In this document: positions 45,074-54,532 of the stretch, piece by piece
Layout of the letters: every line of letters begins with the position of its first letter
Position numbering within the stretch: the stretch's first letter is position 1
Assembly: GCA_030528325.1 (NCBI GenBank)
Contig: JAUMZD010000010.1
Span: 1 to 64,000 of the forward strand
Direction: 5' to 3'
Length of the DNA: 64,000 bases
Source of the DNA: Lautropia sp.
GTDB taxonomy: Bacteria; Pseudomonadota; Gammaproteobacteria; Burkholderiales; Burkholderiaceae_E
Notes under the pieces: generated by a model
Told to the model about the DNA's origin: nothing
Databases searched by the model: none
What the model saw: the letters and a program-made list of their open reading frames with translations, nothing else
Position numbers and translations under genes: made by a program

Positions 45074-47476
45074 ATGAAGCAGACATCAACCACCTCCCGC
45101 AGCAACGCCCGGAAAACCCCCGCCCGTCGCCCGTCAGGCACGAGCCCTGTCACCAGAAAACGTCACCCCGTGGTGCGCTTTCTGGGATGGACCGCCGCAC
45201 TGGGTGCGACCGCCGTGGTATCTGCCGGATTGCTGGCCGTGGTTGCCTATGAAGTGGGATCAAGCCGGCTGCCCTCGCTGTCGCTGCTGACGGACTACCG
45301 GCCCAAGCTGCCGATGCAGATCTTCTCGGCCGATGGCGAACAGATCGGCGAGTTCGGCTCGGAGCGACGCACCGTCGTACCCTATGACCGCATTCCCCAG
45401 AAGATGCGCGAGGCGATCCTGGCGGCCGAGGACGACGACTTCTTCCGCCACCGCGGCGTCGATCCCTTCGGCATCGCCCGGGCATTCCTGGCCAACCTGA
45501 AGTCTGGTGGACGGGGCCAGGGCGCCAGCACGATCACGATGCAGCTGGCCCGCAACACCTTCCTGAGCCGCGAGCGCCGCTACATTCGCAAGTTCTACGA
45601 GGTGCTGCTGACGCTGCGTATCGAACAGGCGCTCAGCAAGCAGCAGATCTTCGAGATCTATGCAAACCAGATCTTCCTCGGGCAACGCTCCTACGGCTTC
45701 GCCACGGCCGCCCAGACCTATTTCGGCAAGCCGCTCGGCGAGTTGAGCGTGGCCCAGATGGCGATGCTGGCAGGGCTGCCGAAAGCGCCTGCCCGCGACA
45801 ACCCGGTCGTCAACCCCGAACGCGCCCGGGAGCGCCAGCGCTATGTGCTCTCCCGGATGCGACAGCTGAACTTCATCACGCAGGCCGAGTACGAGGCAGC
45901 CCGTGAAGAGGAGCTGAAACTGCACACCCAGCGGCCGAGCTTCCCGCTGCAGGCCGAGTGGGCAGCCGAGATGGCCCGGCAGCTCGTGGCCGGGCAGTAC
46001 AGGGAAGATGCCTATACCAGCGGCCTGAAGGTCTACACCACGATCCGCACCCGGGATCAGCGGGTGGCGAACGAGGCCGTGTCGAAGGCCGTGTTCAACT
46101 TCGATCGCAAGCACGGCTATCGCGGCCCCGAAACGGTGATCGACCTGAACACGGACGACGAGATGCTGCGCGAGGAAAGGATCGAGGAGGCCGTGGCACA
46201 GGCTGGCGACATCGGCAAGCTCCTGTCGGCCGTGGTGCTGAAGGTCAGCTCACAGCGCGTGACGATTTCCCGCGGGCGCGATGTCAGCTTCGACATCGAG
46301 GGCAAGGGGCTCGCCTTCGTGGCCCCATGGCTGGATCCGAAGGCACCGGCCAACCGCCGGCTACGTTCGGGGGCCGTCGTCCGGATCACCGAAGGCGCCA
46401 ACGGCTGGGAGATCACCCAGGCGCCCGAAGCGCAGGCGGCACTCGTGACGATCGATACCAACGATGGTGCCATCCGTGCCATGGTGGGCGGCTACGACTT
46501 CAGCCGCAGCAAGTTCAACCGGGCCACGCAGGCCATCCGCCAGCCCGGCTCGGTGCTGAAACCCTTCATCTACTCGGCAGCACTGGAGAAGGGTTTCATG
46601 ACGAGCACGATCGTCAACGACGCCCCGGTCATCCTCGATCCGGCCACGACGGGCGGCCAGCTGTGGGAGCCCAAGAACTACGATGCGCGCTATGACGGGC
46701 CGATCACGCTGCGCAACGCACTGGCCCGCTCGAAGAACATGGTGTCGATCCGCATGCTCGAGAACATCGGTATCGACTATGCACAGGACTATCTGAGCCG
46801 CTTCGGCATCAAGCCCGAGCGCAACCCCGCGTATCTGACGATGGCGCTCGGCGCCGGCAGCGTCACACCGCTGCAGATCGCCAACGGCATGGCCGTGTTC
46901 GCCAATGGCGGCTACCGGCTGGAGCCCTACCTGATCGACCGGATCACCGACAGCACGGGCAAGGAAATCGCCAAGGCCCACCCGGCCCGCGCCGGTGACC
47001 CGGAGCAGCTGATCATCGACCCGCGCAATGCCTTCCTCATCGACAGCATGCTGAAGACGGTGGTGCAGCGCGGCACGGCCAATCGTGCCGCCAAGGAACT
47101 GCAGCGCAAGGATCTGGCCGGCAAGACCGGGACGACGAACAACGCCTTCGACGCCTGGTTCTCGGGCTATGCCACCGGCGTGGCAGGGGCCACCTGGCTC
47201 GGCTACGACCAGCCCCGCTCGCTCGGCGAACGGGAAACAGGCGGTGGCCTGGCGCTGCCGATCTGGATCGAGTATCTGAAAGGCGTGATGAAGGGCGTGC
47301 CGGAGGCCTCCCGCGAGGTGCCGCCGGGCATCGTCAAGATCAACGACGAATACTATTTCGATGAAACCCTGCCCGGACAGGGCATCAGCTCGCTGGGCGT
47401 GACCGAAGACGGGCTGGCCTCGCCATCGGATGACCCGAAGAAGGAAGGCGACAGCGTCCACGACCAGATCTTCTGA
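45074..47476 (+). CDS. mrcA: penicillin-binding protein 1A (bifunctional)
   Basis: An 800-residue class A PBP that polymerises and crosslinks peptidoglycan. Basic cytoplasmic tail, one membrane segment at about 40-62, then the glycosyltransferase domain (AAEDDDFFRHRGVD, GASTITMQLARN, YANQIFLGQRSYG), an OB-like insert and the transpeptidase domain with the serine in RQPGSVLKPF (SxxK), SKN and KTGTT. All catalytic motifs are intact. Divergent from pilM as in most beta- and gammaproteobacteria. A GC-rich hairpin at 47556-47578 follows the gene but has no T-run. Confidence 0.96.
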   Translation: MKQTSTTSRSNARKTPARRPSGTSPVTRKRHPVVRFLGWTAALGATAVVSAGLLAVVAYEVGSSRLPSLSLLTDYRPKLPMQIFSADGEQIGEFGSERRTVVPYDRIPQKMREAILAAEDDDFFRHRGVDPFGIARAFLANLKSGGRGQGASTITMQLARNTFLSRERRYIRKFYEVLLTLRIEQALSKQQIFEIYANQIFLGQRSYGFATAAQTYFGKPLGELSVAQMAMLAGLPKAPARDNPVVNPERARERQRYVLSRMRQLNFITQAEYEAAREEELKLHTQRPSFPLQAEWAAEMARQLVAGQYREDAYTSGLKVYTTIRTRDQRVANEAVSKAVFNFDRKHGYRGPETVIDLNTDDEMLREERIEEAVAQAGDIGKLLSAVVLKVSSQRVTISRGRDVSFDIEGKGLAFVAPWLDPKAPANRRLRSGAVVRITEGANGWEITQAPEAQAALVTIDTNDGAIRAMVGGYDFSRSKFNRATQAIRQPGSVLKPFIYSAALEKGFMTSTIVNDAPVILDPATTGGQLWEPKNYDARYDGPITLRNALARSKNMVSIRMLENIGIDYAQDYLSRFGIKPERNPAYLTMALGAGSVTPLQIANGMAVFANGGYRLEPYLIDRITDSTGKEIAKAHPARAGDPEQLIIDPRNAFLIDSMLKTVVQRGTANRAAKELQRKDLAGKTGTTNNAFDAWFSGYATGVAGATWLGYDQPRSLGERETGGGLALPIWIEYLKGVMKGVPEASREVPPGIVKINDEYYFDETLPGQGISSLGVTEDGLASPSDDPKKEGDSVHDQIF

Positions 47477-47640
47477 TGGCGCCTGGCTGCGACGCGGCGG
47501 GACGCTTGCCGGACGACTGTTCCGACGGACACGGGGGAGCCGGGGCATGGCAGGAGGCCCGCCCATGATGGCGGGGCCGCCCGCCCGTGGTGTCGTGACC
47601 CTCTGTGCCAGATCGGAGCAGCGCCCCGGCCCGGCCGTCC

Positions 47641-47985
47641 TCAGGCGAGTCTGACGCCCGAGAAGTCCAGCGGCTTGCCGGCCTGGGCGCTGACTTCGGC
47701 CGAGATCAGCGCCAGCAGCTCGACGCCACTGCGGGTGTCGACCCAGCGGCCGTCGTCCCCCTGCCGGAAGTGATAGCCCGCCCGCCGGGAAGCCACCCAG
47801 ACCTCGCCGGCGGCCTCATGCGTGTTGATCACCATCTGGGCGCCATCCTCGAATTCCACCTCGATGACGTTGCCGCTGCGCGAGACCTCCACATCCACGT
47901 CTCCCGCTTCGGCGGCCCCTTCGATGCCCAGCACGAGGCTGTCGAGCACCCGGGCCATCTGCTGTGAAAAGCTGCTATCGCTCAT
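47641..47985 (-). CDS. cyaY: iron-sulfur assembly protein, frataxin homologue
   Basis: A 114-residue frataxin-family protein. Start ATG 47985 (MSDSSFSQQMARVLDSLVLG). It keeps the acidic first helix and the strand motif VIEVEFEDGAQMVINTHEAAGEVWVASRRAGYHF, typical of CyaY (parts quoted are adjacent; iron-binding acidic ridge on helix 1). It modulates cysteine desulfurase activity. Divergent from lptM; their starts are only 42 bp apart, so the promoters overlap. Confidence 0.94.
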   Translation of the reverse strand: MSDSSFSQQMARVLDSLVLGIEGAAEAGDVDVEVSRSGNVIEVEFEDGAQMVINTHEAAGEVWVASRRAGYHFRQGDDGRWVDTRSGVELLALISAEVSAQAGKPLDFSGVRLA

Positions 47986-48027
47986 GCTAGATTTCTGTAC
48001 CTTGATTGATCGAGACCGAGCCGTCCC

Positions 48028-48237
48028 ATGCATCACCGCATTCTAATCACCCTTCTGGCCGCCGGCATGCTGAGCGCCTGCGGTCAGAAAGGTCCGCTCT
48101 ACCTGCCCGAAGACGATGGTGCCGCGACGACCGCCGACGAAAGGGCCGGCACGGCGCTTTCATCCCCCGGGGAATCTCCGGCCGACGCCGGCACGTCGGG
48201 CACGGACAGCCGACCAGACCCGCACTCCCGGCCCTGA
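48028..48237 (+). CDS. lptM: small lipoprotein LptM (YifL-like)
   Basis: A 69-residue lipoprotein. Signal peptide and lipobox LSAC, followed by GQKGPLYLP, the conserved motif of LptM, which helps maturation of the LPS-export translocon LptD/E. The rest is a disordered Asp/Ala/Pro tail. Located just before lysA as in many proteobacteria. Confidence 0.92.
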   Translation: MHHRILITLLAAGMLSACGQKGPLYLPEDDGAATTADERAGTALSSPGESPADAGTSGTDSRPDPHSRP

Positions 48238-48370
48238 TCCCGTCGCCCCGGCACGCACCTCCTTGCCCCCTTCCCTCCATCCCCCTTTCCCGGTTTTTCG
48301 CTACCAGCTTTCGCAGCCTTGCCCTGGCTGATGGCCTCTCCCTGATTCCGACCTGACTCTCCCGCCCGAC

Positions 48371-49696
48371 ATGAGCATTACCACGCCCGGCACTTCCACG
48401 CCCGATACCCCTGCGATCACCCGCCCCGACGGGTGGCTTCACCGCCAGCCGGATGGCAGCCTCTCGGCCAGCCAGCACACGCTGACAGCGCTGGCCGACC
48501 ACTTCGGCACGCCCCTCTATGTCTATGATCGCCAGACCCTCGAGCAGACCTGGGCACAGTTCGCCGGGGCGCTGACAGGCCGGAACGCCACGATCTGCTA
48601 TGCACTCAAGGCCAACAGCAATCTGGCCATCATCGAACTGTTCGGGCGGCTGGGAGCGGGCTTCGACGTGGTATCCGGCGGTGAGCTCGCCCGTGTCATC
48701 GCCGCCGGCTGCGATCCGAAGAAGGTCGTGTTCTCCGGGGTCGGCAAATCGGTGGCCGAGATCCATCAGGCGCTGGAAGCGGGGATCGGCTGCTTCAATG
48801 TGGAATCCGTACCCGAGCTGATCCGACTGAACCGGATCGCCGGCGAACGCGGTGTACGCGCCCCGGTTTCGCTACGCATCAACCCGGATGTGGACGCGGC
48901 CACCCACCCCTACATCTCCACCGGCCTGAAGGAAAACAAGTTCGGCATCTCCCACAGCGAGGCCCTGCCGGCCTACCGCCAGGCGGCCAGCCTGCCTCAC
49001 ATCGAGATCTTCGGCATCGACTGCCACATCGGCTCCCAGATCACCGAGACGGCGCCTTTCCTGGCCGCCCTGGATCGGGTGATCGCCCTGGTCGACCAGC
49101 TCGAAGCAGCCGGCATTCCGATTCATCATCTGGATCTGGGAGGCGGACTCGGCATCCGCTATGAGGATGAAACGCCGCCTTCGCCGGCCGGGCTGATGGA
49201 CGCCCTGTTCGAGCGCATCCACCGCTGGAAGCCAGAAAACCCCCCCCAGGTGATGTTCGAATTCGGGCGGGCGCTGGTCGGCAACGCCGGCATCCTGCTG
49301 ACGCGCCTCGAATACCTGAAGGTGCATGACGGCCTGAACTTCGCCATCGTCGATGCGGCCATGAACGATCTGATGCGTCCCTCGCTGTACCAGGCCCATC
49401 ATGGCGTGGTGGTGGCGAACCCGGGCGCGGCCGCCGAAGTGCTGGCCGACGTGGTCGGCCCCGTCTGTGAAAGTGGCGACTGGCTGGCGAAGGGCCGCAC
49501 GCTCGCGCTGCCGCCAGACGCGCTGCTGGCGATCCTGTCCGCCGGTGCCTATGGCGCCAGCATGGCCTCGAACTACAACACGCGCCCCCGACCGGCCGAA
49601 GTGCTGCTCGACGGCGATCGGGCACATCTGATCCGGGCGCGTGAAACGGTGCAGGATCTGTTCCGCCTGGAGCGACGCCTTAACGAGCTGTCTTGA
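48371..49696 (+). CDS. lysA: diaminopimelate decarboxylase
   Basis: A 441-residue PLP enzyme making lysine from meso-diaminopimelate. PLP lysine in YALKANSN (Lys80), GAGFDVVSGGEL, the glycine loop LDLGGGLGIRY, CHIGSQI and catalytic CESGDWLAKGR, and the C-terminal YNTRPRPAEVL. One odd residue: the usual EPGR phosphate-binding motif reads EFGRALVGNAG, with Phe (TTC) for Pro. Behind lptM, as usual. Confidence 0.95.
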   Translation: MSITTPGTSTPDTPAITRPDGWLHRQPDGSLSASQHTLTALADHFGTPLYVYDRQTLEQTWAQFAGALTGRNATICYALKANSNLAIIELFGRLGAGFDVVSGGELARVIAAGCDPKKVVFSGVGKSVAEIHQALEAGIGCFNVESVPELIRLNRIAGERGVRAPVSLRINPDVDAATHPYISTGLKENKFGISHSEALPAYRQAASLPHIEIFGIDCHIGSQITETAPFLAALDRVIALVDQLEAAGIPIHHLDLGGGLGIRYEDETPPSPAGLMDALFERIHRWKPENPPQVMFEFGRALVGNAGILLTRLEYLKVHDGLNFAIVDAAMNDLMRPSLYQAHHGVVVANPGAAAEVLADVVGPVCESGDWLAKGRTLALPPDALLAILSAGAYGASMASNYNTRPRPAEVLLDGDRAHLIRARETVQDLFRLERRLNELS

Positions 49697-49706
49697 TCTG
49701 CGTCAA
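49693..49706 (+). promoter_or_regulatory. FNR/ANR-like site
   Basis: TTGATCTGCGTCAA fits TTGAY-N4-RTCAA fully. It overlaps the lysA stop codon and lies 94 bp before the DUF2946-like gene, a suitable distance for control of the metal-uptake operon. Confidence 0.4.
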
Positions 49707-49799
49707 AATCGGCATCCCGCCATCGCTGCCACACTTGAGCGCCGGCCTCCCAGACGGCCAACCTCCTTCAGCTGACGGAACCACGAAACCGATCGACCC

Positions 49800-50165
49800 A
49801 TGCACGCCCTGCGCACCTCTTCACGATTGACACGCCTGCTGCTGGCGGCTTTCGTCTGGGCGCAGCTTTTTCTGGCGGCAGGGCCCTGGCTTCATGGCAA
49901 GTCCCTGACCGTGCTCTGCTCGGTCGATGGCATGAAGGTGCTGTTCGTCAATGATGACGGCTCTCCGGCCAGCGATCAGCCAGGCCATTCACTGGACTGC
50001 CCCCTGTGTCTGGCGCCCATGGCGCCGCCCGCGCATGCCTCGCTGGCAGCCCCTGTCCTCCAGCCTTTCACCCCGCCATCTCCCCTCGTGGGCCAGGCGC
50101 CTTCCCTGGCGCGCACCGGCATCCCCCCACCACCCCGCGGCCCACCTTCCCCGCTCCTGAGCTGA
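49800..50165 (+). CDS. DUF2946-like small secreted/membrane protein
   Basis: A 121-residue protein with an N-terminal hydrophobic segment (LLLAAFVWAQLFLAAGP), a cysteine in VLCSVDGMK and the DUF2946-like motif HSLDCPLC. The tail is Pro-rich. Members of this family occur beside copper and iron TonB receptors and the CxxC/His cluster suggests metal binding. It precedes a TonB receptor by about 200 bp on the same strand. No good ribosome binding site is visible. Confidence 0.7.
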   Translation: MHALRTSSRLTRLLLAAFVWAQLFLAAGPWLHGKSLTVLCSVDGMKVLFVNDDGSPASDQPGHSLDCPLCLAPMAPPAHASLAAPVLQPFTPPSPLVGQAPSLARTGIPPPPRGPPSPLLS

Positions 50166-50370
50166 CCCGTCCTGCAGTCCTGCGGACTGCCTTTTCCCTC
50201 GTTTTCAGCGTCTTTTCGACCAACAGGGACGAGTCTGAGCTGGCGCCGCCGAACCCACTGACGCCCCTCGTGCATGGGTAGTGCCTGCCGAAACCCGGCG
50301 GCCTGCATGCGTGCGCGTGCAGGCAGATTGGTTCTTGAGCGGCGCATCAGGCCCGTTCAGGAGCTTCATC

Positions 50371-52662
50371 ATGCATTCATCCCGCCTTTTCTCCGCACCA
50401 CCTGCCTCCGGCCCGGGCACCGCGCTGCCGCATGCCCGGCTCACCCATCGCCTCTCTCTCCACCCTTCCCTGCGCCCACCTTTCGCCTGCGCCGCGCTGG
50501 CCATCACCGTCGGCATGACGCTGCCGGGCGGTGCACTGAACGCCCAGACCCGCCAGGCCCAGCCCCCCACGACACCCGATACCTCGCTGCCCGCCATTTC
50601 CGTGAAGGACAGCACGCCAGCCTCCCCACAGATCGGCCCCCTGCTGGATCAGCCCAACCGGACCGCCAGCCGGCTGCCACTGACACCGCGTCAGACACCC
50701 GCCTCGGTCACGGTCATCGACCGGCAGGCCATCGAAAGCCTGGGGGCCGAGAACACACAGGACATCCTGAAAGGCGCCCCCGGCATCACGGCCCACGATG
50801 CACCCGGCAGCGTGAATGTCAGCTATCGCGGCTTCAGTTCCGCTTCGGTCACCCAGCTGTTCAACGGCGTCGACCTGCAGTATTCGATCGCCGCCCGCCC
50901 CGTGGACAGCTGGATCTATGACCGAGTGGAAGTGGTGGGCGGCGCATCCGGCTTTCTCTATGGTGCAGGCGGTGTCGGAGGCACGATCAACAACATCACC
51001 AAGGAAGCCGTCGAATACGACATCACCGAAGGCCGAACCCGCCTGGGCAGCCACCGGCTGAAGGAAATCTCCGTTGGCCTCAATCGCCGCCTGGCCGGTG
51101 AAGCCGATGACCCGCAGCGCCATTTCGGGCGACTGGACCTCAATCACCGCCACGGCGACGGCTGGGCGGATCACAGCAGGGAACGCAGCACGCAACTGGC
51201 CGGATCTGTCCTGTCGACCTTCGGCGCCGATCTGCGCCATGTACTGGCCTACGAGTTTCAGGACGAACGGATCGACCGGCCCTACTGGGGCACCCCCCTG
51301 CTGAATCCCCAGGCCGGAGCACTGCGTGTCGATGAACGGACACGCAGGAAGAACTACAACAGCGCCGACGGCCTCTACGCCCAGCGGGTACACTGGGCGC
51401 GCTCTGTCACCGAGTGGCAGCCTCATGCCCGGTTGTCACTGCGGAATACGCTCTATCTCTACGATGGCCTGAGGGACTACCGCAATGTCGAAGTGTATGA
51501 GTTCAATGACGACAACACCCTGATCGACCGGACCGAAGCCCTGCTGCAACGCCATGATCAGCGCCTGATCGGCAACCGGCTGGAAGCTCGCTATCAGGGG
51601 CAGCTGGCCGGGCGACGCAGTGACTGGGTGCTGGGTCTGGAGATCAGCCAGAACAGGCAGGCCCGTTTTCCCAGCGTGGTCGATGGCGTGATCGGTACCG
51701 TCGATCCCTTCGTGTTCCAGACCGAGCACTTCTTCGACATTCCGGGCATGCCCCGTGACTTCGTGCTGTCGCGCGACAACAAGGTTCGAACAGACGCGAT
51801 CTTCCTGGAGAACCGGACAGCCCTGACCTCCTCCCTGCAGCTGATGACCGCCTTGCGACATGAACGGATCAGGCTGGATCTGACCAATCACAGAACCCCT
51901 ACGCCCAGCAGTCCTGCCCACCTGTCGCACCAGTATCACCCCACGACCGGGCGACTGGCACTGGTCTGGGAAATGAGTCCGAATGCCATGAGCTATGTGC
52001 AATATTCGACCGCAGCCGACCCCCCGTCAGGCACGCTGTCCACGGCCGGATTCGGCACCGTTCGCAACAACCTGAAACTGACGCGGGGGCAGCAGTGGGA
52101 GGTCGGCACCAAACTGGATTTCTGGGAGCGCAAAGGCTCCGCCACCCTGGCAGCCTACCGGATCGCCCGTAACGACTTTGCCACCCGCTCGCCGCTCAAC
52201 CGCTCGGAAGTGATCCTGATCGGAGAGCAGTTCTCGACCGGCGTCGAACTGAGCGTCGGTCTTCGTCCGACACCCCGCTGGTCCGTGGAAGGCAATCTGG
52301 GCATTCTGAATGCTGAATACAGAAACCACTGGCTCGATGGCGTCTCACTGGCAGGCAAGACCCCCGACAACACGCCGGAACGGGTCATCAACCTGTGGAC
52401 CACATATCAGTTCTCGCCCGCGCTGCAGGCTTCGGCCAGTCTGCGCCATGTCGGCAAGATTTACGCCGATGCGGCCAATACGCGTTTCTGGCCTTCCCAT
52501 ACCCTGCTGGATCTGGGGCTCAGCTACCGGCTCAGTCAGCAGCTGACCCTCAACGGCCGAATCCGCAATGTGACGGACGAGGTTTACGCCAGGGAAGTGA
52601 CCTCGGTGGCCTACCTCGGTGCGCCCCGCACCGTGGATCTGAGCCTGCACATGCGCTTCTGA
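50371..52662 (+). CDS. TonB-dependent outer-membrane receptor
   Basis: A 763-residue receptor. ATG 50371 with AGGAG upstream. Long signal region (to about residue 55, ending ALNAQ), then the plug domain with TPASVTVIDRQAIESLGAEN, TQDILKGAPGITAHD, VSYRGFSS and YDRVEVVGGASGFLYGAGGV, and a 22-strand-type barrel ending in VDLSLHMRF with terminal Phe. The layout is that of siderophore/metal receptors (FhuA/OprC-like). The ligand cannot be read off; the DUF2946-like and PepSY neighbours point to iron or copper. Confidence 0.92.
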   Translation: MHSSRLFSAPPASGPGTALPHARLTHRLSLHPSLRPPFACAALAITVGMTLPGGALNAQTRQAQPPTTPDTSLPAISVKDSTPASPQIGPLLDQPNRTASRLPLTPRQTPASVTVIDRQAIESLGAENTQDILKGAPGITAHDAPGSVNVSYRGFSSASVTQLFNGVDLQYSIAARPVDSWIYDRVEVVGGASGFLYGAGGVGGTINNITKEAVEYDITEGRTRLGSHRLKEISVGLNRRLAGEADDPQRHFGRLDLNHRHGDGWADHSRERSTQLAGSVLSTFGADLRHVLAYEFQDERIDRPYWGTPLLNPQAGALRVDERTRRKNYNSADGLYAQRVHWARSVTEWQPHARLSLRNTLYLYDGLRDYRNVEVYEFNDDNTLIDRTEALLQRHDQRLIGNRLEARYQGQLAGRRSDWVLGLEISQNRQARFPSVVDGVIGTVDPFVFQTEHFFDIPGMPRDFVLSRDNKVRTDAIFLENRTALTSSLQLMTALRHERIRLDLTNHRTPTPSSPAHLSHQYHPTTGRLALVWEMSPNAMSYVQYSTAADPPSGTLSTAGFGTVRNNLKLTRGQQWEVGTKLDFWERKGSATLAAYRIARNDFATRSPLNRSEVILIGEQFSTGVELSVGLRPTPRWSVEGNLGILNAEYRNHWLDGVSLAGKTPDNTPERVINLWTTYQFSPALQASASLRHVGKIYADAANTRFWPSHTLLDLGLSYRLSQQLTLNGRIRNVTDEVYAREVTSVAYLGAPRTVDLSLHMRF

Positions 52663-52683
52663 CGTCCGGCCGTCATCACACTC

Positions 52684-54378
52684 ATGAAGATCTCCATCAA
52701 ACGCTGGCTGTTTCTAGGCCACCGGTGGCTGGGGATCATCACCTGCCTGTTCTTCCTGATGTGGTTCGTGTCAGGCATGGTGATGATGTATGTGGGCTAC
52801 CCCAAGCTCACCGACACGGAACGCCTGCAGCATCTGCCCTCGCTGCCGGAAGACCCGGCACTGCTGTCACCCCGGGAAGCGCTGGCCATGGCCGGTGCGC
52901 CCGGCCCATGGCAGGAGCTCCGGCTGGCCGTCGCCAGCGGGGGCAGACCCGTCTATCTGGCGGTTCCCTCGGTGCCGCCGCCCTTGCCGCCCGGCCGGCG
53001 CCGGGCAGCCCCCGGGCACGGCACCCTGACCATCGACGCCTTCACAGGCCAGCGGCTTGAAGGGGTGGATACCGCGAGGGCCGTCGCCAGTGCCCTGGCC
53101 TATGCCACAGCCCGACCTCAAGGCAGCAGGGATCTCCCTGCATCTTCCCAGGGACGACCGGAGCACACGGATGCTGCCTCAGCCACCTCAGACGGCGCCC
53201 GGTACCTGGACAGCATCGACGAGGACAGCTTCACGCATTCACGGGGCCTGGACGCCCACCGCCCCCTGCACCGGGTCCAACTGGATGACGCCGGGCACAC
53301 CCTGCTCTATATCTCCAGCCTGACCGGCGAAGTCGTTCGGGATGCGCCCCGCGCGGAACGGCTCTGGAACTACGTCGGCGCCTGGATCCACTGGCTTTAT
53401 CCTTTCCGGGGAAACCAGCTGGATGCTTACTGGACGGACATCGTCAACTGGCTCTCGCTCATGGGCGTGATCACGGCCCTGACGGGGGCCGTGGCCGGAC
53501 TGATCCGGTGGCGCTTCAGAAGTCGGTACAGGCACGGCGGACGCACGCCTTTCCGGCAGGGATGGATGCGATGGCATCACATCGGCGGGCTCCTGTTTGC
53601 CGTGACCACCGTGTGCTGGATCTTCAGCGGACTGATGTCCATGGCGCCGTGGGGGCTCTTCGATCGGGACACACCCGCGCTGAAGAAAGAGGCTCTCTCG
53701 GGAGGACCGCTTCAGACCGAAGAACTGGATACCCGCCCCGGCCAGCTGATGGCATCGGTGCAGGCCCCGATCCGGGAACTGCGCTGGATCCGGGTGTTGG
53801 GGCAGCCTCTCGTAGAGGCGTGGGTCAGCGGGCAACCGCCCTTCCTGCTGGATGCGAAGCACGCACACCCTGTCGAATTGCCGATCGAAGGTATCGAAGC
53901 CGCAGGGCGTCAGCTGATGCCTGCGCCGGTGGCCGATGTCCAGCTCCTTCGGCATCATGACTTTCACTACTATGGCCGGGATGATCATGCCATGCTGGGG
54001 GGCGTCGACAAGCCGCTGCCGATGCTTCGCATCAAGTTCGATGACGCCGCAACGACCTGGGTTCACATCGACCCACGAACCGGCACCATCCTGGAACAGC
54101 TGCACCATGGCGACCGTCTGAACCGGTGGCTGTTCAGCCTGCTGCACAGCTGGGACTGGCTGCCCCTGCTCCGGCGGCGCCCGCTCTGGGATCTGCTGCT
54201 GATCAGCTTCAGCCTTGGCGGTGTGCTGATCAGCCTCAGCGGTGTGATCATCGGCTGGCGCCGGTTGCGCCTGAAGGCGAAAGCCCGGCAGGCACGAACG
54301 ATGCTTGGACGCCAGCCGGTTGCCTCCCCGGACGGGAAGGCCCACCGGAAAGCACCCGGCCCGGATTCAGGCGTCTGA
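52684..54378 (+). CDS. PepSY-associated membrane protein
   Basis: A 564-residue inner-membrane protein with four main hydrophobic segments: residues 12-37 (FLGHRWLGIITCLFFLMWF), about 250-275, 295-315 and 505-530. Periplasmic loops contain PepSY-like strands (GTLTIDAFTGQRLEG, LLYISSLTGEVVRD, WVHIDPRTGTILEQ). Conserved membrane histidines (GHRWLG, WHHIGG, LLHSWDW) suit haem or metal handling. Such proteins follow siderophore receptors and may reduce the imported ferric complex. It lies 21 bp behind the receptor, so co-transcription is likely. Confidence 0.88.
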   Translation: MKISIKRWLFLGHRWLGIITCLFFLMWFVSGMVMMYVGYPKLTDTERLQHLPSLPEDPALLSPREALAMAGAPGPWQELRLAVASGGRPVYLAVPSVPPPLPPGRRRAAPGHGTLTIDAFTGQRLEGVDTARAVASALAYATARPQGSRDLPASSQGRPEHTDAASATSDGARYLDSIDEDSFTHSRGLDAHRPLHRVQLDDAGHTLLYISSLTGEVVRDAPRAERLWNYVGAWIHWLYPFRGNQLDAYWTDIVNWLSLMGVITALTGAVAGLIRWRFRSRYRHGGRTPFRQGWMRWHHIGGLLFAVTTVCWIFSGLMSMAPWGLFDRDTPALKKEALSGGPLQTEELDTRPGQLMASVQAPIRELRWIRVLGQPLVEAWVSGQPPFLLDAKHAHPVELPIEGIEAAGRQLMPAPVADVQLLRHHDFHYYGRDDHAMLGGVDKPLPMLRIKFDDAATTWVHIDPRTGTILEQLHHGDRLNRWLFSLLHSWDWLPLLRRRPLWDLLLISFSLGGVLISLSGVIIGWRRLRLKAKARQARTMLGRQPVASPDGKAHRKAPGPDSGV

Positions 54379-54430
54379 AGCCGGGTACGGGCTTGATACT
54401 TCACGATCCGCCGTAACGACCAACCCATCA

Positions 54431-54470
54431 TGAAAAAGCCGATGCACCCGGACGGGCATCGGCTTTTTCA
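54431..54470. terminator. bidirectional intrinsic terminator
   Basis: A perfect 15-bp inverted repeat TGAAAAAGCCGATGC / GCATCGGCTTTTTCA with a ten-base loop, between the convergent PepSY and cytochrome c4 genes, with A/T runs on both sides. Confidence 0.93.
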
Positions 54471-54532
54471 GGTCTGGCTGCCAGCGATCCCGCAGAATCC
54501 CAGCAGGCGCCCAATGGCTTGCCTGGGATAGG

